Shown one piece after another: positions 10,118 through 16,819 of a stretch of DNA of 25,419 nt. Location: positions 1 through 25,419 of the IMG/VR virus record IMGVR_UViG_3300037882_003199, one strand, 5' to 3'. The first letter of the stretch is position 1. Each line of letters opens with the position of its first letter. Source of the DNA: a virus. Under the pieces are notes generated by a model. That model was not told the origin of the DNA. It ran no database searches and saw nothing but the letters and a program-made list of their open reading frames with translations. The position numbers were made by a program, and so were the translations under genes.

Positions 10118-11256
10118 GCCCTTTACACGATTACAACCTTGCCAACCAAACCCCGGCTAGCTATCGCACCGATCACAATAACTTGAACCTAGCCATTGCC
10201 GGGCTTAATGCATCGTCTTCCGGTATAACAACGACTTACGCTAATATGCTGTATGCGGATGTTAGCTCTTCTGGCTGGATTCGCCAGCGCAACACTGCCG
10301 ACAGCACATTCAACTATATCTACAAGACCGATGCAGCCGGTGGAATCTGCACTTATCCAGGCAACCCCAGCACAAACCATATTGGCAGATTTGTCGGGCA
10401 ATGGGTCTACGACACCAGCAACAATATTTATTATTTCAACACTTTGGCTGGCACCTCTTCCCAGGCGACCTGGAGCGCGATCGCCAGCTCTTCAGCTTAT
10501 GCCGCCTCAGGGTTTCCTGATGGCTATATGGATGGCCCGCCAGTCAAATATAACAGCGTCACCCAGGTTATTATTCCTGGCGGCTTCAAATGCCGCGATC
10601 AAGGCAATGCGGCCGATATCAGCTTCAGCACCGCTTATACAATCGACATTACGGTTTCAGGCGCTGGTGGCCTTTCAACTGATCTGACTGAGGCGTCTAG
10701 TACTTTTTATTATTTGTACGCTATCCGAAAATCAGGCGATGGAACTATAAATGGGATTCTAACCACAGCCACTAGCGCTCCAACACTGCCCAGCGGCTAT
10801 GACCAATATAGAATGCTTCCCTTAGCTGTCCGAAATAGTACGGCTGGCGACTTTCTGAATTTTGAAGTAGGGCCAGGATGGCCCGAAAGACCCTGGATTT
10901 ACTATAATATTGGTTTTGGAGCCTATGGTGCCAGTGCTGGCCCAACAAACGTGCTTGACGGTGGAACCGCATCAACCTATGCGGCTGTTTCGCTTACTCA
11001 ATATGTTCCTGTGTCAATTAGCACGGCTGTCTCCCTAAAAGTTGGCTCTTATGCTTCAGGAACTCATACAGTCAGTATTAAAGAGACCGGTATATCTTAT
11101 TCGAAAGATTTTGCAACAGGGGTATCCTCTCAGGTGATTGATTTATTTTTTGAAACGAGGCATAGCACAGCAGGCAGTATTGATTACAAAAATAATGGCT
11201 CCTCGCCAGCTGTAGATATCACTGTCCATGGCTATCTGGTGGGCAATTCGACTTAA
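10114..11256 (+). CDS. Tail fibre-like / receptor-binding protein (380 aa)
   Basis: The N-terminus (HDYNLANQTPASYRTDHNNL) resembles virion-attachment ends of fibre proteins. The middle carries FPDGYMDGPPVKYNS, TFYYLYAIRKSGDGT and LPSGYDQYRMLPLAVR, a pattern common in phage fibre or appendage proteins. The Gly/Ser/Thr-rich C-terminus (Ala-Ser-Gly-Thr-His-Thr-Val-Ser type) suggests a beta-sandwich head. AGGAGG lies 4 nt before the ATG, and the gene overlaps the unknown protein before it and the reductase after it (TAATG). Receptor binding is inferred from location. Confidence 0.7.
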   Translation: MSPLHDYNLANQTPASYRTDHNNLNLAIAGLNASSSGITTTYANMLYADVSSSGWIRQRNTADSTFNYIYKTDAAGGICTYPGNPSTNHIGRFVGQWVYDTSNNIYYFNTLAGTSSQATWSAIASSSAYAASGFPDGYMDGPPVKYNSVTQVIIPGGFKCRDQGNAADISFSTAYTIDITVSGAGGLSTDLTEASSTFYYLYAIRKSGDGTINGILTTATSAPTLPSGYDQYRMLPLAVRNSTAGDFLNFEVGPGWPERPWIYYNIGFGAYGASAGPTNVLDGGTASTYAAVSLTQYVPVSISTAVSLKVGSYASGTHTVSIKETGISYSKDFATGVSSQVIDLFFETRHSTAGSIDYKNNGSSPAVDITVHGYLVGNST

Positions 11257-12077
11257 TGCGGATTGTGGTTTTAGGCGCTAGCGGGATGCTTGGCCAGGCG
11301 TTGATGGCTGAGGGCCAGGCACGCGGCCACAATATGATCGGCAATCGGGTCGACGTGACTGACAGTACGGCGCTGATTCTGCATTTGTTTGTCAGCGAGC
11401 CAGATCTCATCATCAACAGCGCGGCAATGACGGATTTGGCGGCTTGCGAGGCTGACCGCGAACAGGCCCACGCAGTCAATTCGCAGCCTGTGCTGGCTGT
11501 CAGGCGATATATTGAAATGACCACACGCCCGGTCCAGATGGTGCAGATATCCAGTGATCAGGCCGAATCTCGGCTCAATGTATACGCCGAAAGCAAATGG
11601 CTTGGTGAGCTTATGATGGGGGGTCAGGGACTCATCATTCGGACCAATATCGTCGGCCTTCGTGGCCACGGCAAGCCGACGTTTGCTGAATGGGCCATGG
11701 ACGCCATTGCCGAAGACGCGCCGATGACACTATTCGACGACTATTTCTCATCCAGCGTCGACATCTGGAATTTTTCTCAAATCCTCTTTGAACTGCTAGA
11801 GGCTCGCCCGGACATCAGGGGCCTACTGAATATCGCCAGCCGTACTGTCAGCAGCAAGAAGGAATTTATCGAGGCATTGGCCGCGCAAATGGGCAAAGTC
11901 TTGACCAGGGCCACGGTGGGCAGCGTTGATGGGCTTTTTCCCGCTCGCCCCAAAAACTGCGGGTTGGATGTGGAAATAATTGAGATGCTACTGGGCAGGG
12001 AGATGCCCGATTTGGAGCAGGTTGTTAGCAGTCTGGAAAAGAATTTTCGGCATACTTTTCAATCAACTGGGCTCTAG
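11256..12077 (+). CDS. RmlD-like NAD(P)-dependent sugar-nucleotide reductase (273 aa)
   Basis: The N-terminus VVLGASGMLGQAL is the dinucleotide motif of the RmlD/dTDP-4-dehydrorhamnose reductase family. INSAAMTDLAACEAD followed by AVNSQPV matches the family's N-x-A-A-x-T and VN positions, and YAESK (Tyr110, Lys114) is the catalytic pair. The usual STDYVFDG segment is replaced by the shorter SSDQAESRLN, so a loop next to the active site is cut down. Family members reduce 4-keto sugars, and a PseB-type product could be the substrate, as in the CapE/CapF route (inference). It starts on the last base of the fibre stop codon and is co-translated with tail genes. Confidence 0.85.
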   Translation: MRIVVLGASGMLGQALMAEGQARGHNMIGNRVDVTDSTALILHLFVSEPDLIINSAAMTDLAACEADREQAHAVNSQPVLAVRRYIEMTTRPVQMVQISSDQAESRLNVYAESKWLGELMMGGQGLIIRTNIVGLRGHGKPTFAEWAMDAIAEDAPMTLFDDYFSSSVDIWNFSQILFELLEARPDIRGLLNIASRTVSSKKEFIEALAAQMGKVLTRATVGSVDGLFPARPKNCGLDVEIIEMLLGREMPDLEQVVSSLEKNFRHTFQSTGL

Positions 12078-12231
12078 TGATACTGTGTGTGCATTTTTCA
12101 CAAGTCCAATCGGCCCCAGTGCCTTTAAAATCTCCTGAAGAATCTACAAAACCGATAGTATCCTCAATTTTGAGAAGATGAAGCGTTGGCTTCATTAAAA
12201 TTTTACAATTTGAGCAAAAGTGTAATGTCAT
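12025..12231 (-). CDS. Antisense small zinc-ribbon protein, putative (68 aa)
   Basis: On the opposite strand to the late module, this frame fills most of the only sizeable gap between the sugar genes. It encodes FCSNC near the start and WTCEKC about 45 residues later, a four-Cys zinc ribbon whose first half (FCSNCKILMKP) recalls Rpb9/TFIIS-type ribbons. It overlaps the 3' end of the reductase by 53 nt. The ATG at 12231 has AGGGAA immediately upstream, too close to be an ideal ribosome site, and TATAAT lies just before that. The frame stays open further upstream. It could be a chance frame. Confidence 0.5.
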   Translation of the reverse strand: MTLHFCSNCKILMKPTLHLLKIEDTIGFVDSSGDFKGTGADWTCEKCTHSITRAQLIEKYAENSFPDC

Positions 12232-12261
12232 TTCCCTATTATATACGATAAGGCGGGAATC

Positions 12262-13194
12262 ATGTACCAACCAATTAGGGCTGGCGAACGAGTAATCACT
12301 GAGGCAGCGCCAACATTCTTTATTGCCGACGTGGCCAGCAACCATGACGGCGAGCTGAGCCGGGCTATCGATTTAATCCACCTAGCGGCTGAGGCTGGAG
12401 CCGATGCCGCTAAATTTCAACATTTTCTGGCAGATGAAATTGTCAGCGATGAAGGCTTCCAGCGCGTCGGTAAGAAGGCGCACCAGTCGGACTGGCCACT
12501 GTCGGTCTATGAGACTTACAAGAAATACGAGCTGAATCGCGAATGGACAGCCACCCTGGCCGCCGAGGCTAAGAAGGCTGGAATTGCTTTTCTCTCCACG
12601 CCATACGACTTGCCCGCTGTGGAACACCTGGATCCCTTTGTGGACACTTGGAAAATAGGCTCGGGGGATTTTGGCTGGTGGCCTTTGTTGGACGCCCTGG
12701 TCAAGACCGGCAAGCCCATCATCATGGCGACCGGTGCAACGACAGTGGATGAAATTTTGCAGGTTGTGGCCGAGGCTATCGGCCATCCAATGGCGCTCAT
12801 GCAGTGCAACACCAATTACACCGGCGACGCCAGAAACCTTGCCTTCATTAATTTGCGGGTGATTTCCTGGATGCACAAAACCTTCCCAGGGATGACAATC
12901 GGCCTGTCCGATCATACGCCTGGGGATGTCACCGTCCTGGGCGCGGTGGCACTCGGCGCCCGTCTGATTGAAAAGCATTTTACCGACGACAATGCCCGCG
13001 TCGGCCCGGATCACGCATTTTCTATGAATCCGAAAACGTGGCGAGATATGATTGATCGCACTCGTGATTTGGAAATAGCCTTTGGCGACGGCATTAAGCG
13101 AGTTGAGCCAAACGAGGGGGAATCCCGAATTCTGCAACGCCGAGGTAGATGGGTGGTGGATGGCGTTGTGAAAGAGTTGAGGCCCGCACTGTGA
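12262..13194 (+). CDS. NeuB/PseI-family nonulosonic acid synthase (310 aa)
   Basis: A TIM-barrel synthase that condenses a six-carbon amino sugar with phosphoenolpyruvate to give a nine-carbon sialic-type acid. Visible motifs are FIADVASNHDG (20-30), AKFQ (Lys51), WKIGSGDF (Lys131), the substrate loop QCNTNYTG, and the metal-binding His of GLSDHT (His218) and EKHFT (His239). The family's usual IAE(I/V)G is IADVAS here. The barrel is complete, but the protein stops at 310 residues, where relatives (about 340-350) go on into a C-terminal SAF/antifreeze-like domain. Neu, Leg and Pse substrate types cannot be separated by eye. ATG at 12262 has AAGGCGGG upstream. It overlaps the acetyltransferase by 4 nt. 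Confidence 0.9.
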   Translation: MYQPIRAGERVITEAAPTFFIADVASNHDGELSRAIDLIHLAAEAGADAAKFQHFLADEIVSDEGFQRVGKKAHQSDWPLSVYETYKKYELNREWTATLAAEAKKAGIAFLSTPYDLPAVEHLDPFVDTWKIGSGDFGWWPLLDALVKTGKPIIMATGATTVDEILQVVAEAIGHPMALMQCNTNYTGDARNLAFINLRVISWMHKTFPGMTIGLSDHTPGDVTVLGAVALGARLIEKHFTDDNARVGPDHAFSMNPKTWRDMIDRTRDLEIAFGDGIKRVEPNEGESRILQRRGRWVVDGVVKELRPAL

Positions 13195-13706
13195 TCCGTG
13201 GCCAGAAAATCGGCCTGCGAGCTGTGGAATTCGATGATCTGCCCCAACTTCTAGAATGGCGAAATAAGCCGGAATTCCGGCAGTTCTTCCGGGAAAACCG
13301 GGAACTGACCTGGGAACAGCAATTAGCCTGGTTTTCAGAAAAGGTCATAAAGGCTGAAGATACCCGGATGTTTTCGGTGGTGAGCCTTGATGATGGCAAT
13401 CTTCTAGGCGCCGCTGGCTTATGTTATATCGACTGGGTTAATGGTAGCGCTGATTTGTCGATATATATCGGCCACGAAGGCAAATATATCGATGACAACC
13501 TTGCCCCGGACGCTTTAAAAGTGCTCATCCGCCACGCTTTTGAGGAACTAAGGTTTCATAGGCTTTGGACCGAAGTTTACAGCTTTGATGAAAAAAAGCA
13601 AAAGCTCTTCAGGGATCTAGGATTTTCTGTGGACGGGGAACACCGCCATACCAAGTGGCTTAAGGCCAAGTGGTACGATTCGACTATTTTTTCGTTATTA
13701 GGCTAA
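13191..13706 (+). CDS. GNAT-family acetyltransferase, PseH/RimJ-like (171 aa)
   Basis: The fold signs run in order: an N-terminal LRAVEFDDLPQLLEWRN, central strands LLGAAGLCYIDW and ADLSIYIG, the helix DALKVLIRHAFEELRFHRL, and the final strand with LFRDLGFSVDGEHR. The WRN motif and overall order match N-acetyltransferases such as PseH that acylate a 4-amino-6-deoxy sugar nucleotide. The direct coupling to the NeuB-like gene (GTGA overlap, start GTG at 13191) supports a sugar substrate. The acceptor is inferred. Confidence 0.85.
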   Translation: MIRGQKIGLRAVEFDDLPQLLEWRNKPEFRQFFRENRELTWEQQLAWFSEKVIKAEDTRMFSVVSLDDGNLLGAAGLCYIDWVNGSADLSIYIGHEGKYIDDNLAPDALKVLIRHAFEELRFHRLWTEVYSFDEKKQKLFRDLGFSVDGEHRHTKWLKAKWYDSTIFSLLG

Positions 13707-13723
13707 AAACAGAGGAGAATACC

Positions 13724-14251
13724 ATGGGGCATAGGTTTGCGATTTATTTAGCGTTGCTACTTTTTTCAATTACACCCGCGTGGGCTCTCTATGAGACTAA
13801 TCCGGGCTTTATTGAAGGCAATACAATAGGTGTGGTCGCTGAAAGCCCGACGCAAAACTTGCCCGTAGTCTATATCAATACCTATACCGGCGAGGGAATG
13901 AATGTCAACCCGGAAAATCAGTGGACCACGGTTGACGTTTCAAGCCTTGTTCCAGAAGGTACTAAGGCTGTCCATCTTACAGGGCGCTTCATTATAACAC
14001 TGGGCTCCAATGGGGGAACTGCCAACCTTGTGGGGCATTTTCGTAAAAAAGGTTCAACGCCTGACTATACCTACAACCACCAAACAATTGAGGCTACTTT
14101 AGGCGCTGGCCAGCGATCGACCTTGGGAGTATGGGTCCCTCTGAACGAGTTGCGGCAATTCGAGTTCAAGTGGATCAGGACCTTGATTGGGGCATACCCT
14201 GCCTACCCTGCCTATGGCATCGCACTCAACGTAGATGCCTACATGAGATAG
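13724..14251 (+). CDS. Secreted beta-rich protein of unknown function (175 aa)
   Basis: The ATG at 13724 follows AGAGGAGA by 6-7 nt. Residues 1-21 form a Sec signal peptide: basic start, hydrophobic core IYLALLLFSI, and an AWA-like cleavage site before LYETNPG. The mature part is beta-rich with WTTVDVSSLVPEGTKAVHLTG and Gly/Asn-rich turns, like jelly-roll or fibre-tip domains in phage proteins. A signal peptide is unusual in a late phage gene and points to export of the product from the infected or lysogenic cell. Function unknown; it sits between the sugar genes and the presumed lysis genes. Confidence 0.78.
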   Translation: MGHRFAIYLALLLFSITPAWALYETNPGFIEGNTIGVVAESPTQNLPVVYINTYTGEGMNVNPENQWTTVDVSSLVPEGTKAVHLTGRFIITLGSNGGTANLVGHFRKKGSTPDYTYNHQTIEATLGAGQRSTLGVWVPLNELRQFEFKWIRTLIGAYPAYPAYGIALNVDAYMR

Positions 14252-14256
14252 GTGCC

Positions 14257-14523
14257 ATGAAACTGCCAGAGATTCGTTTGAATGCCGAAATAATTAAGGC
14301 GCTGACCGGGCTACTAAATTCCCGAATAGGGCTTTTGCTTGTGGTTTGTCTTCTGGTGGCTCCCTCGTTGGGAGAGATTAAACAAGATATCCGAGAAATC
14401 AAAACGATCGCCACCAGCGTAAAAGAGCAACACAGTAAGACGCCTGAACTTTTGGCAATGATTGAAAAAAAAATCATTGAGCTGTATGCCTATTGTACGG
14501 ACACCACCGGAGGCGGCGGTTAA
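14257..14523 (+). CDS. Single-helix membrane protein, holin candidate (88 aa)
   Basis: One clear transmembrane segment (IGLLLVVCLLVAP, residues about 23-36) is preceded by a basic/amphipathic N-terminus and followed by a charged helix (GEIKQDIREIKTIATSV) and a Gly-rich tail. Size, single helix and position two genes before a predicted peptidoglycan hydrolase fit a holin or lysis accessory protein, but no holin family motif is recognised. The stop overlaps the next ATG (TAATG). Confidence 0.7.
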   Translation: MKLPEIRLNAEIIKALTGLLNSRIGLLLVVCLLVAPSLGEIKQDIREIKTIATSVKEQHSKTPELLAMIEKKIIELYAYCTDTTGGGG

Positions 14524-14975
14524 TGCATACCCTCTTCATTAAGCGAGATCCGCGCAGCATCAATAACGTCTTTACCCTGCAAGAGCTGCGACCCGACGGA
14601 CAGGTGATTGAGCATTTCAAGCGGCTGCCTGGTCGCTCAGGACAGCGGAGGTATGAGGGGACTTGCTGGGTTCCTAGGAAAAGCCCGATCCCTTATGGCG
14701 AGCATTGGCTATGGACTGAGGCTAGTGCTTTGCAGATGACTCCAGTAGGAACGCCATTTTTTCCCATCTGCTCTGATCGCAAGACCCCACGCATCATCCT
14801 AGATCCCGCCAATTCCAAACATCGCCGGGAAGATGTAGGATTGCATTTTGAAAATGAGTTTGCGGGCTCTTTAGGCTGCGAGGCTGCCCTGAAAAACCTG
14901 AAATCTCAAGCTATGTTTGAATACCTTGAAAATCTGCACGAGGCCGAACCCTGGATAAGAGTGAGGGTTTTATGA
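14523..14975 (+). CDS. DUF5675/DUF2778-like protein with H..GC motif (150 aa)
   Basis: The C-terminal half contains IPYGEHWLW, FPICSD and then VGLHFENEFAGSLGCEAAL. A His followed some ten residues later by Gly-Cys is the arrangement of L,D-transpeptidase-related phage and effector proteins (DUF5675, DUF2778), in which Cys is the nucleophile. The role may be peptidoglycan modification or cutting at lysis. Family assignment is tentative. ATG at 14523 overlaps the previous stop; the GTTTTATGAG end leads straight into the next gene. Confidence 0.65.
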   Translation: MHTLFIKRDPRSINNVFTLQELRPDGQVIEHFKRLPGRSGQRRYEGTCWVPRKSPIPYGEHWLWTEASALQMTPVGTPFFPICSDRKTPRIILDPANSKHRREDVGLHFENEFAGSLGCEAALKNLKSQAMFEYLENLHEAEPWIRVRVL

Positions 14976-14976
14976 G

Positions 14977-15252
14977 ATGTATGCCACGACCTGTCCAGTA
15001 TGCAACGGTCTTGGCTACACGGAAGAAAAATTCGATCTCCCCATCCCGTATGAAGCCACGCCTTTTGAGCGGCAAAACTGGCCTGAGGCTGAGACAATAC
15101 GGGTAGTATGCCAAGCCTGCGGCGGAACGAGGTACGAAGAAAAAACCGAAGGGCGCCAAAGCAATGTTTACCGATTTTCAAGACGGCGACGTCGTTTTTG
15201 TGGCGGAGGCCATCAAGCCGATGTCGATCGGGATACGACTACTCCAGGGTGA
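14977..15252 (+). CDS. DnaJ-type zinc-binding small protein (91 aa)
   Basis: The start MYATTCPVCNGLGY and the later CQACGGTRY form two CxxCxG knuckles as in the DnaJ central zinc domain, spaced by about 40 residues. The last 30 residues are Arg/Gly-rich and overlap the next gene's start by 89 nt in a different frame, so the tail may not matter for function. The ATG is 1 nt after the preceding stop. Function unknown. Confidence 0.65.
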   Translation: MYATTCPVCNGLGYTEEKFDLPIPYEATPFERQNWPEAETIRVVCQACGGTRYEEKTEGRQSNVYRFSRRRRRFCGGGHQADVDRDTTTPG

Positions 15253-15700
15253 TTTTGACTTCTCCCACGTCTGCCAAATATTCGGCGGTAAAATCTACTC
15301 AACCGGAATTGGCGGGCCTATCCTATACCGCTTCGGCCTAGCCGATCCGGGGCAATATTTGAAAGGCAAAGATTACGCTGTCAAGCGTTATCATGGGCTT
15401 ACACGGAATCAGAGAATCATCATGTGGGCAAAGGCTGATGCCCTGGTGGGCAATCGCTATCCTATCGAAAAAATGCTATGGTTGGCCTTCCGAGGCAAGA
15501 CCACGCCTGGCGTCGTCAAGAAGCTGGGCATTAAAGCCAATCCCAGCCCTAAGAATTCCTTTTGCTCCGGCTCTGTTGCCTTATGCTTTCGGGCAGCGGG
15601 CATTATTCTGAATCCCGATAGCGGGAAGTTGGAGCCTGATGCCTATTCCCCCGAGGCTATTTGGGATGACCCTGAGTTGAAAATAATTTACAGAAGTTAG
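15164..15700 (+). CDS. Permuted NlpC/P60 (C92, YiiX/YaeF-like) hydrolase, endolysin candidate (178 aa)
   Basis: The order of motifs is the permuted papain-like one: an N-terminal GDVVFV strand, a His in DFSHVCQIFGG, and later the Cys in NSFCSGSVALCF, with the segment DALVGNRYPIEKM between. In classical NlpC/P60 proteins Cys precedes His. Such enzymes cut peptide or amide bonds in peptidoglycan or lipids. As the last gene of the late module, right before a terminator and after a membrane protein, it is the best endolysin candidate in the window (inference). No signal peptide is seen. Confidence 0.78.
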   Translation: MFTDFQDGDVVFVAEAIKPMSIGIRLLQGDFDFSHVCQIFGGKIYSTGIGGPILYRFGLADPGQYLKGKDYAVKRYHGLTRNQRIIMWAKADALVGNRYPIEKMLWLAFRGKTTPGVVKKLGIKANPSPKNSFCSGSVALCFRAAGIILNPDSGKLEPDAYSPEAIWDDPELKIIYRS

Positions 15701-15735
15701 TTTTACCACCCACCTTCCAATCACACCAATCTATA

Positions 15736-15764
15736 GCCGCCGGTTAACTCCGGCGGCTTTTTGC
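15736..15764 (+). terminator. Rho-independent terminator of the late (plus) module
   Basis: Perfect 8-bp stem GCCGCCGG / CCGGCGGC with loop TTAACT, followed by TTTTT and a further T-rich stretch. It lies 36 nt after the last plus-strand gene. Confidence 0.93.
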
Positions 15765-15774
15765 TTTTCTTGGC

Positions 15775-15803
15775 AAAAGAAAACCCGGCTTTTGAGGGCC
15801 AGG
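15775..15803 (-). terminator. Rho-independent terminator of the early (minus) module
   Basis: Read on the minus strand: stem CCTGGC / GCCGGG (one G-T wobble), 8-nt loop, then TTTTCTTTT. It lies 35 nt after the last minus-strand stop and faces the plus-strand terminator. Confidence 0.7.
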
Positions 15804-15837
15804 CGCTTGTTTGAGAAAGAAAGGATGAAAGAAAGCT

Positions 15838-16101
15838 TTAAAATATGGATAGCTGAGTATGATCAATCCCCCAAAACTTGATCGCCTGCTGAATCCGCTC
15901 CTCGGTGAATTTCAAATGCTGACGAAGAAATTCAGGGATGGAGCGGGGAAAGATGAAATATCGGGCATATTTATCCTTTGTTGGATTTTGCCAAGTCTCA
16001 AGGTATCCCTGCTCGCACCAGTCGCGTACCATATCGTCATTGACACCCGGGCAGTCATTTTTAATCGCATTGGCAAACTTGCCAGTTGTGATCCTGCTCA
16101 T
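15838..16101 (-). CDS. Putative winged-helix (MerR/Xis-like) DNA-binding protein (87 aa)
   Basis: The sequence DDMVRDWCEQGYLETWQNPTK followed by ARYFIFPRSIPEFLRQ resembles the helix-wing arrangement of MerR-type and excisionase proteins: a helix, a W-C-x-x-G-Y-L turn, and an aromatic wing strand. The start at 16101 has GAGG 7 nt upstream; a further ATG at 16140 lacks a site. It is the last gene of the minus module. Function as a regulator or excisionase is inferred. Confidence 0.6.
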   Translation of the reverse strand: MSRITTGKFANAIKNDCPGVNDDMVRDWCEQGYLETWQNPTKDKYARYFIFPRSIPEFLRQHLKFTEERIQQAIKFWGIDHTQLSIF

Positions 16102-16154
16102 TCCATCGCCTCGTTTGCTTCCTCCATTTCGTATTATCATATTTCGGGGGATTT

Positions 16155-16490
16155 TTAAAGGCTCTTCCTTTTTGATTCTTTGTAAAATTTCAAAAAACTT
16201 TCCATGCTGCGTCTTTCTTTGATCGCCATTGTGGTTCTTTTTAGTATTTTGGCGATTTCTGAATCTAAAAAACCTTGCTCTGTCATGGTTTTTAGTAAAT
16301 CCGTATCTTTAATAGTCCAAAACGATCCATGTTTCCAGCCTTTTTTTCTTGCGGCTTGACTTACCGACAACGGTGTCCTGTCAAGGTTTTTTGCAATAAT
16401 TGATACGGGGATCGCCTCTTCATAAGCCTTTCTAATATATTCAAGCTCTTTTTCATTGTAACGATGGGAAGGCCTACGGTCTTTGGTCAT
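16155..16490 (-). CDS. Tandem Myb/SANT-like HTH protein (111 aa)
   Basis: Two similar segments are seen: NEKELEYIRKAYEEAIPVS with IAKNLDRTPLSVSQAARKKG, and IKDTDLLKTMTEQGFLDSE with IAKILKRTTMAIKERRS. Each fits a Myb/SANT or GcrA-like helix-turn-helix (acidic first helix, Ile-Ala, R-T before the recognition helix). Two tandem units suggest binding to a direct-repeat DNA site. The start at 16490 follows GAGGTGGAAA. It overlaps the gene upstream by 17 nt. Confidence 0.68.
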   Translation of the reverse strand: MTKDRRPSHRYNEKELEYIRKAYEEAIPVSIIAKNLDRTPLSVSQAARKKGWKHGSFWTIKDTDLLKTMTEQGFLDSEIAKILKRTTMAIKERRSMESFLKFYKESKRKSL

Positions 16491-16701
16491 TTTCCACCTC
16501 ATATTCCAAATGGGTATGCACAAAGCCCACAAACTGAGTCGGGCTAAAGCTTACCGGCTTGTGGCTTTCCTCGTAGTCGCAAAGCTCGCGATATTTCAGA
16601 TCATATTCATAATCCTGAATCTCTGGGCTGTCGCATTCGTAGTAAAGGTAGCAATGGCGAAGCATTTCCAGGCAAAGGGCGATGTATTTCTTACTGGTCA
16701 T
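16474..16701 (-). CDS. LigA-related protein: stand-alone Ia-domain-like (75 aa)
   Basis: MLRHCYLYYECDSPEIQDYEYD and YRELCDYEESHKP match the N-terminal Ia subdomain of NAD-dependent DNA ligase, where a Tyr pair and an Asp grip the nicotinamide mononucleotide part of NAD. The rest of the ligase (KxDG adenylation site, OB, zinc, HhH, BRCT) is absent, and the gene ends after 75 codons. GGGAGG lies 7 nt before the ATG at 16701. Stand-alone LigA-related phage proteins are known as annotations; a role in NAD handling is speculation. Confidence 0.72.
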   Translation of the reverse strand: MTSKKYIALCLEMLRHCYLYYECDSPEIQDYEYDLKYRELCDYEESHKPVSFSPTQFVGFVHTHLEYEVENDQRP

Positions 16702-16819
16702 GCAACAACCTCCCCCGCTGACCACAGTTACGGCATTCGCTGCCCGTGCCGAGATAAACATACGTCTCGCTTCTGAAGACCTTCACCTCGGTCCATTTAT
16801 GAAAAATCCAGCACATCAT
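16691..16819 (-). CDS. Cys-rich microprotein (42 aa)
   Basis: A short gene: MMCWIFHKWTEVKVF at the start and ECRNCGQRGR near the end, the pattern of small phage zinc-knuckle proteins (Cys-Trp start, CxxCG end). The first ATG overlaps the stop of the adenine methyltransferase gene (ATGA), GGAGG lies 7 nt upstream, and its end overlaps the LigA-like start by 11 nt. The tight fit between neighbours supports that it is real. Confidence 0.72.
   Translation of the reverse strand: MMCWIFHKWTEVKVFRSETYVYLGTGSECRNCGQRGRLLHDQ

Noticed and set aside
12232-12261. Promoter (TATAAT on the minus strand) for the zinc-ribbon ORF
   Set aside because: The box is only a few bases from the ATG and no fitting -35 element is seen at 16-18 nt.
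12382-13137. 251-codon minus-strand frame opposite the NeuB-like gene
   Set aside because: It mirrors a strongly conserved enzyme gene; the composition is that of a shadow frame and there is no domain pattern.
13149-13190. Earlier start for the GNAT gene
   Set aside because: It would lengthen the overlap with the synthase and adds residues outside the fold; the GTG at 13191 forms a GTGA overlap.
15838-16222. Plus-strand frames opposite the MerR-like gene
   Set aside because: They begin after the late terminator, lack ribosome sites and have no recognisable pattern.
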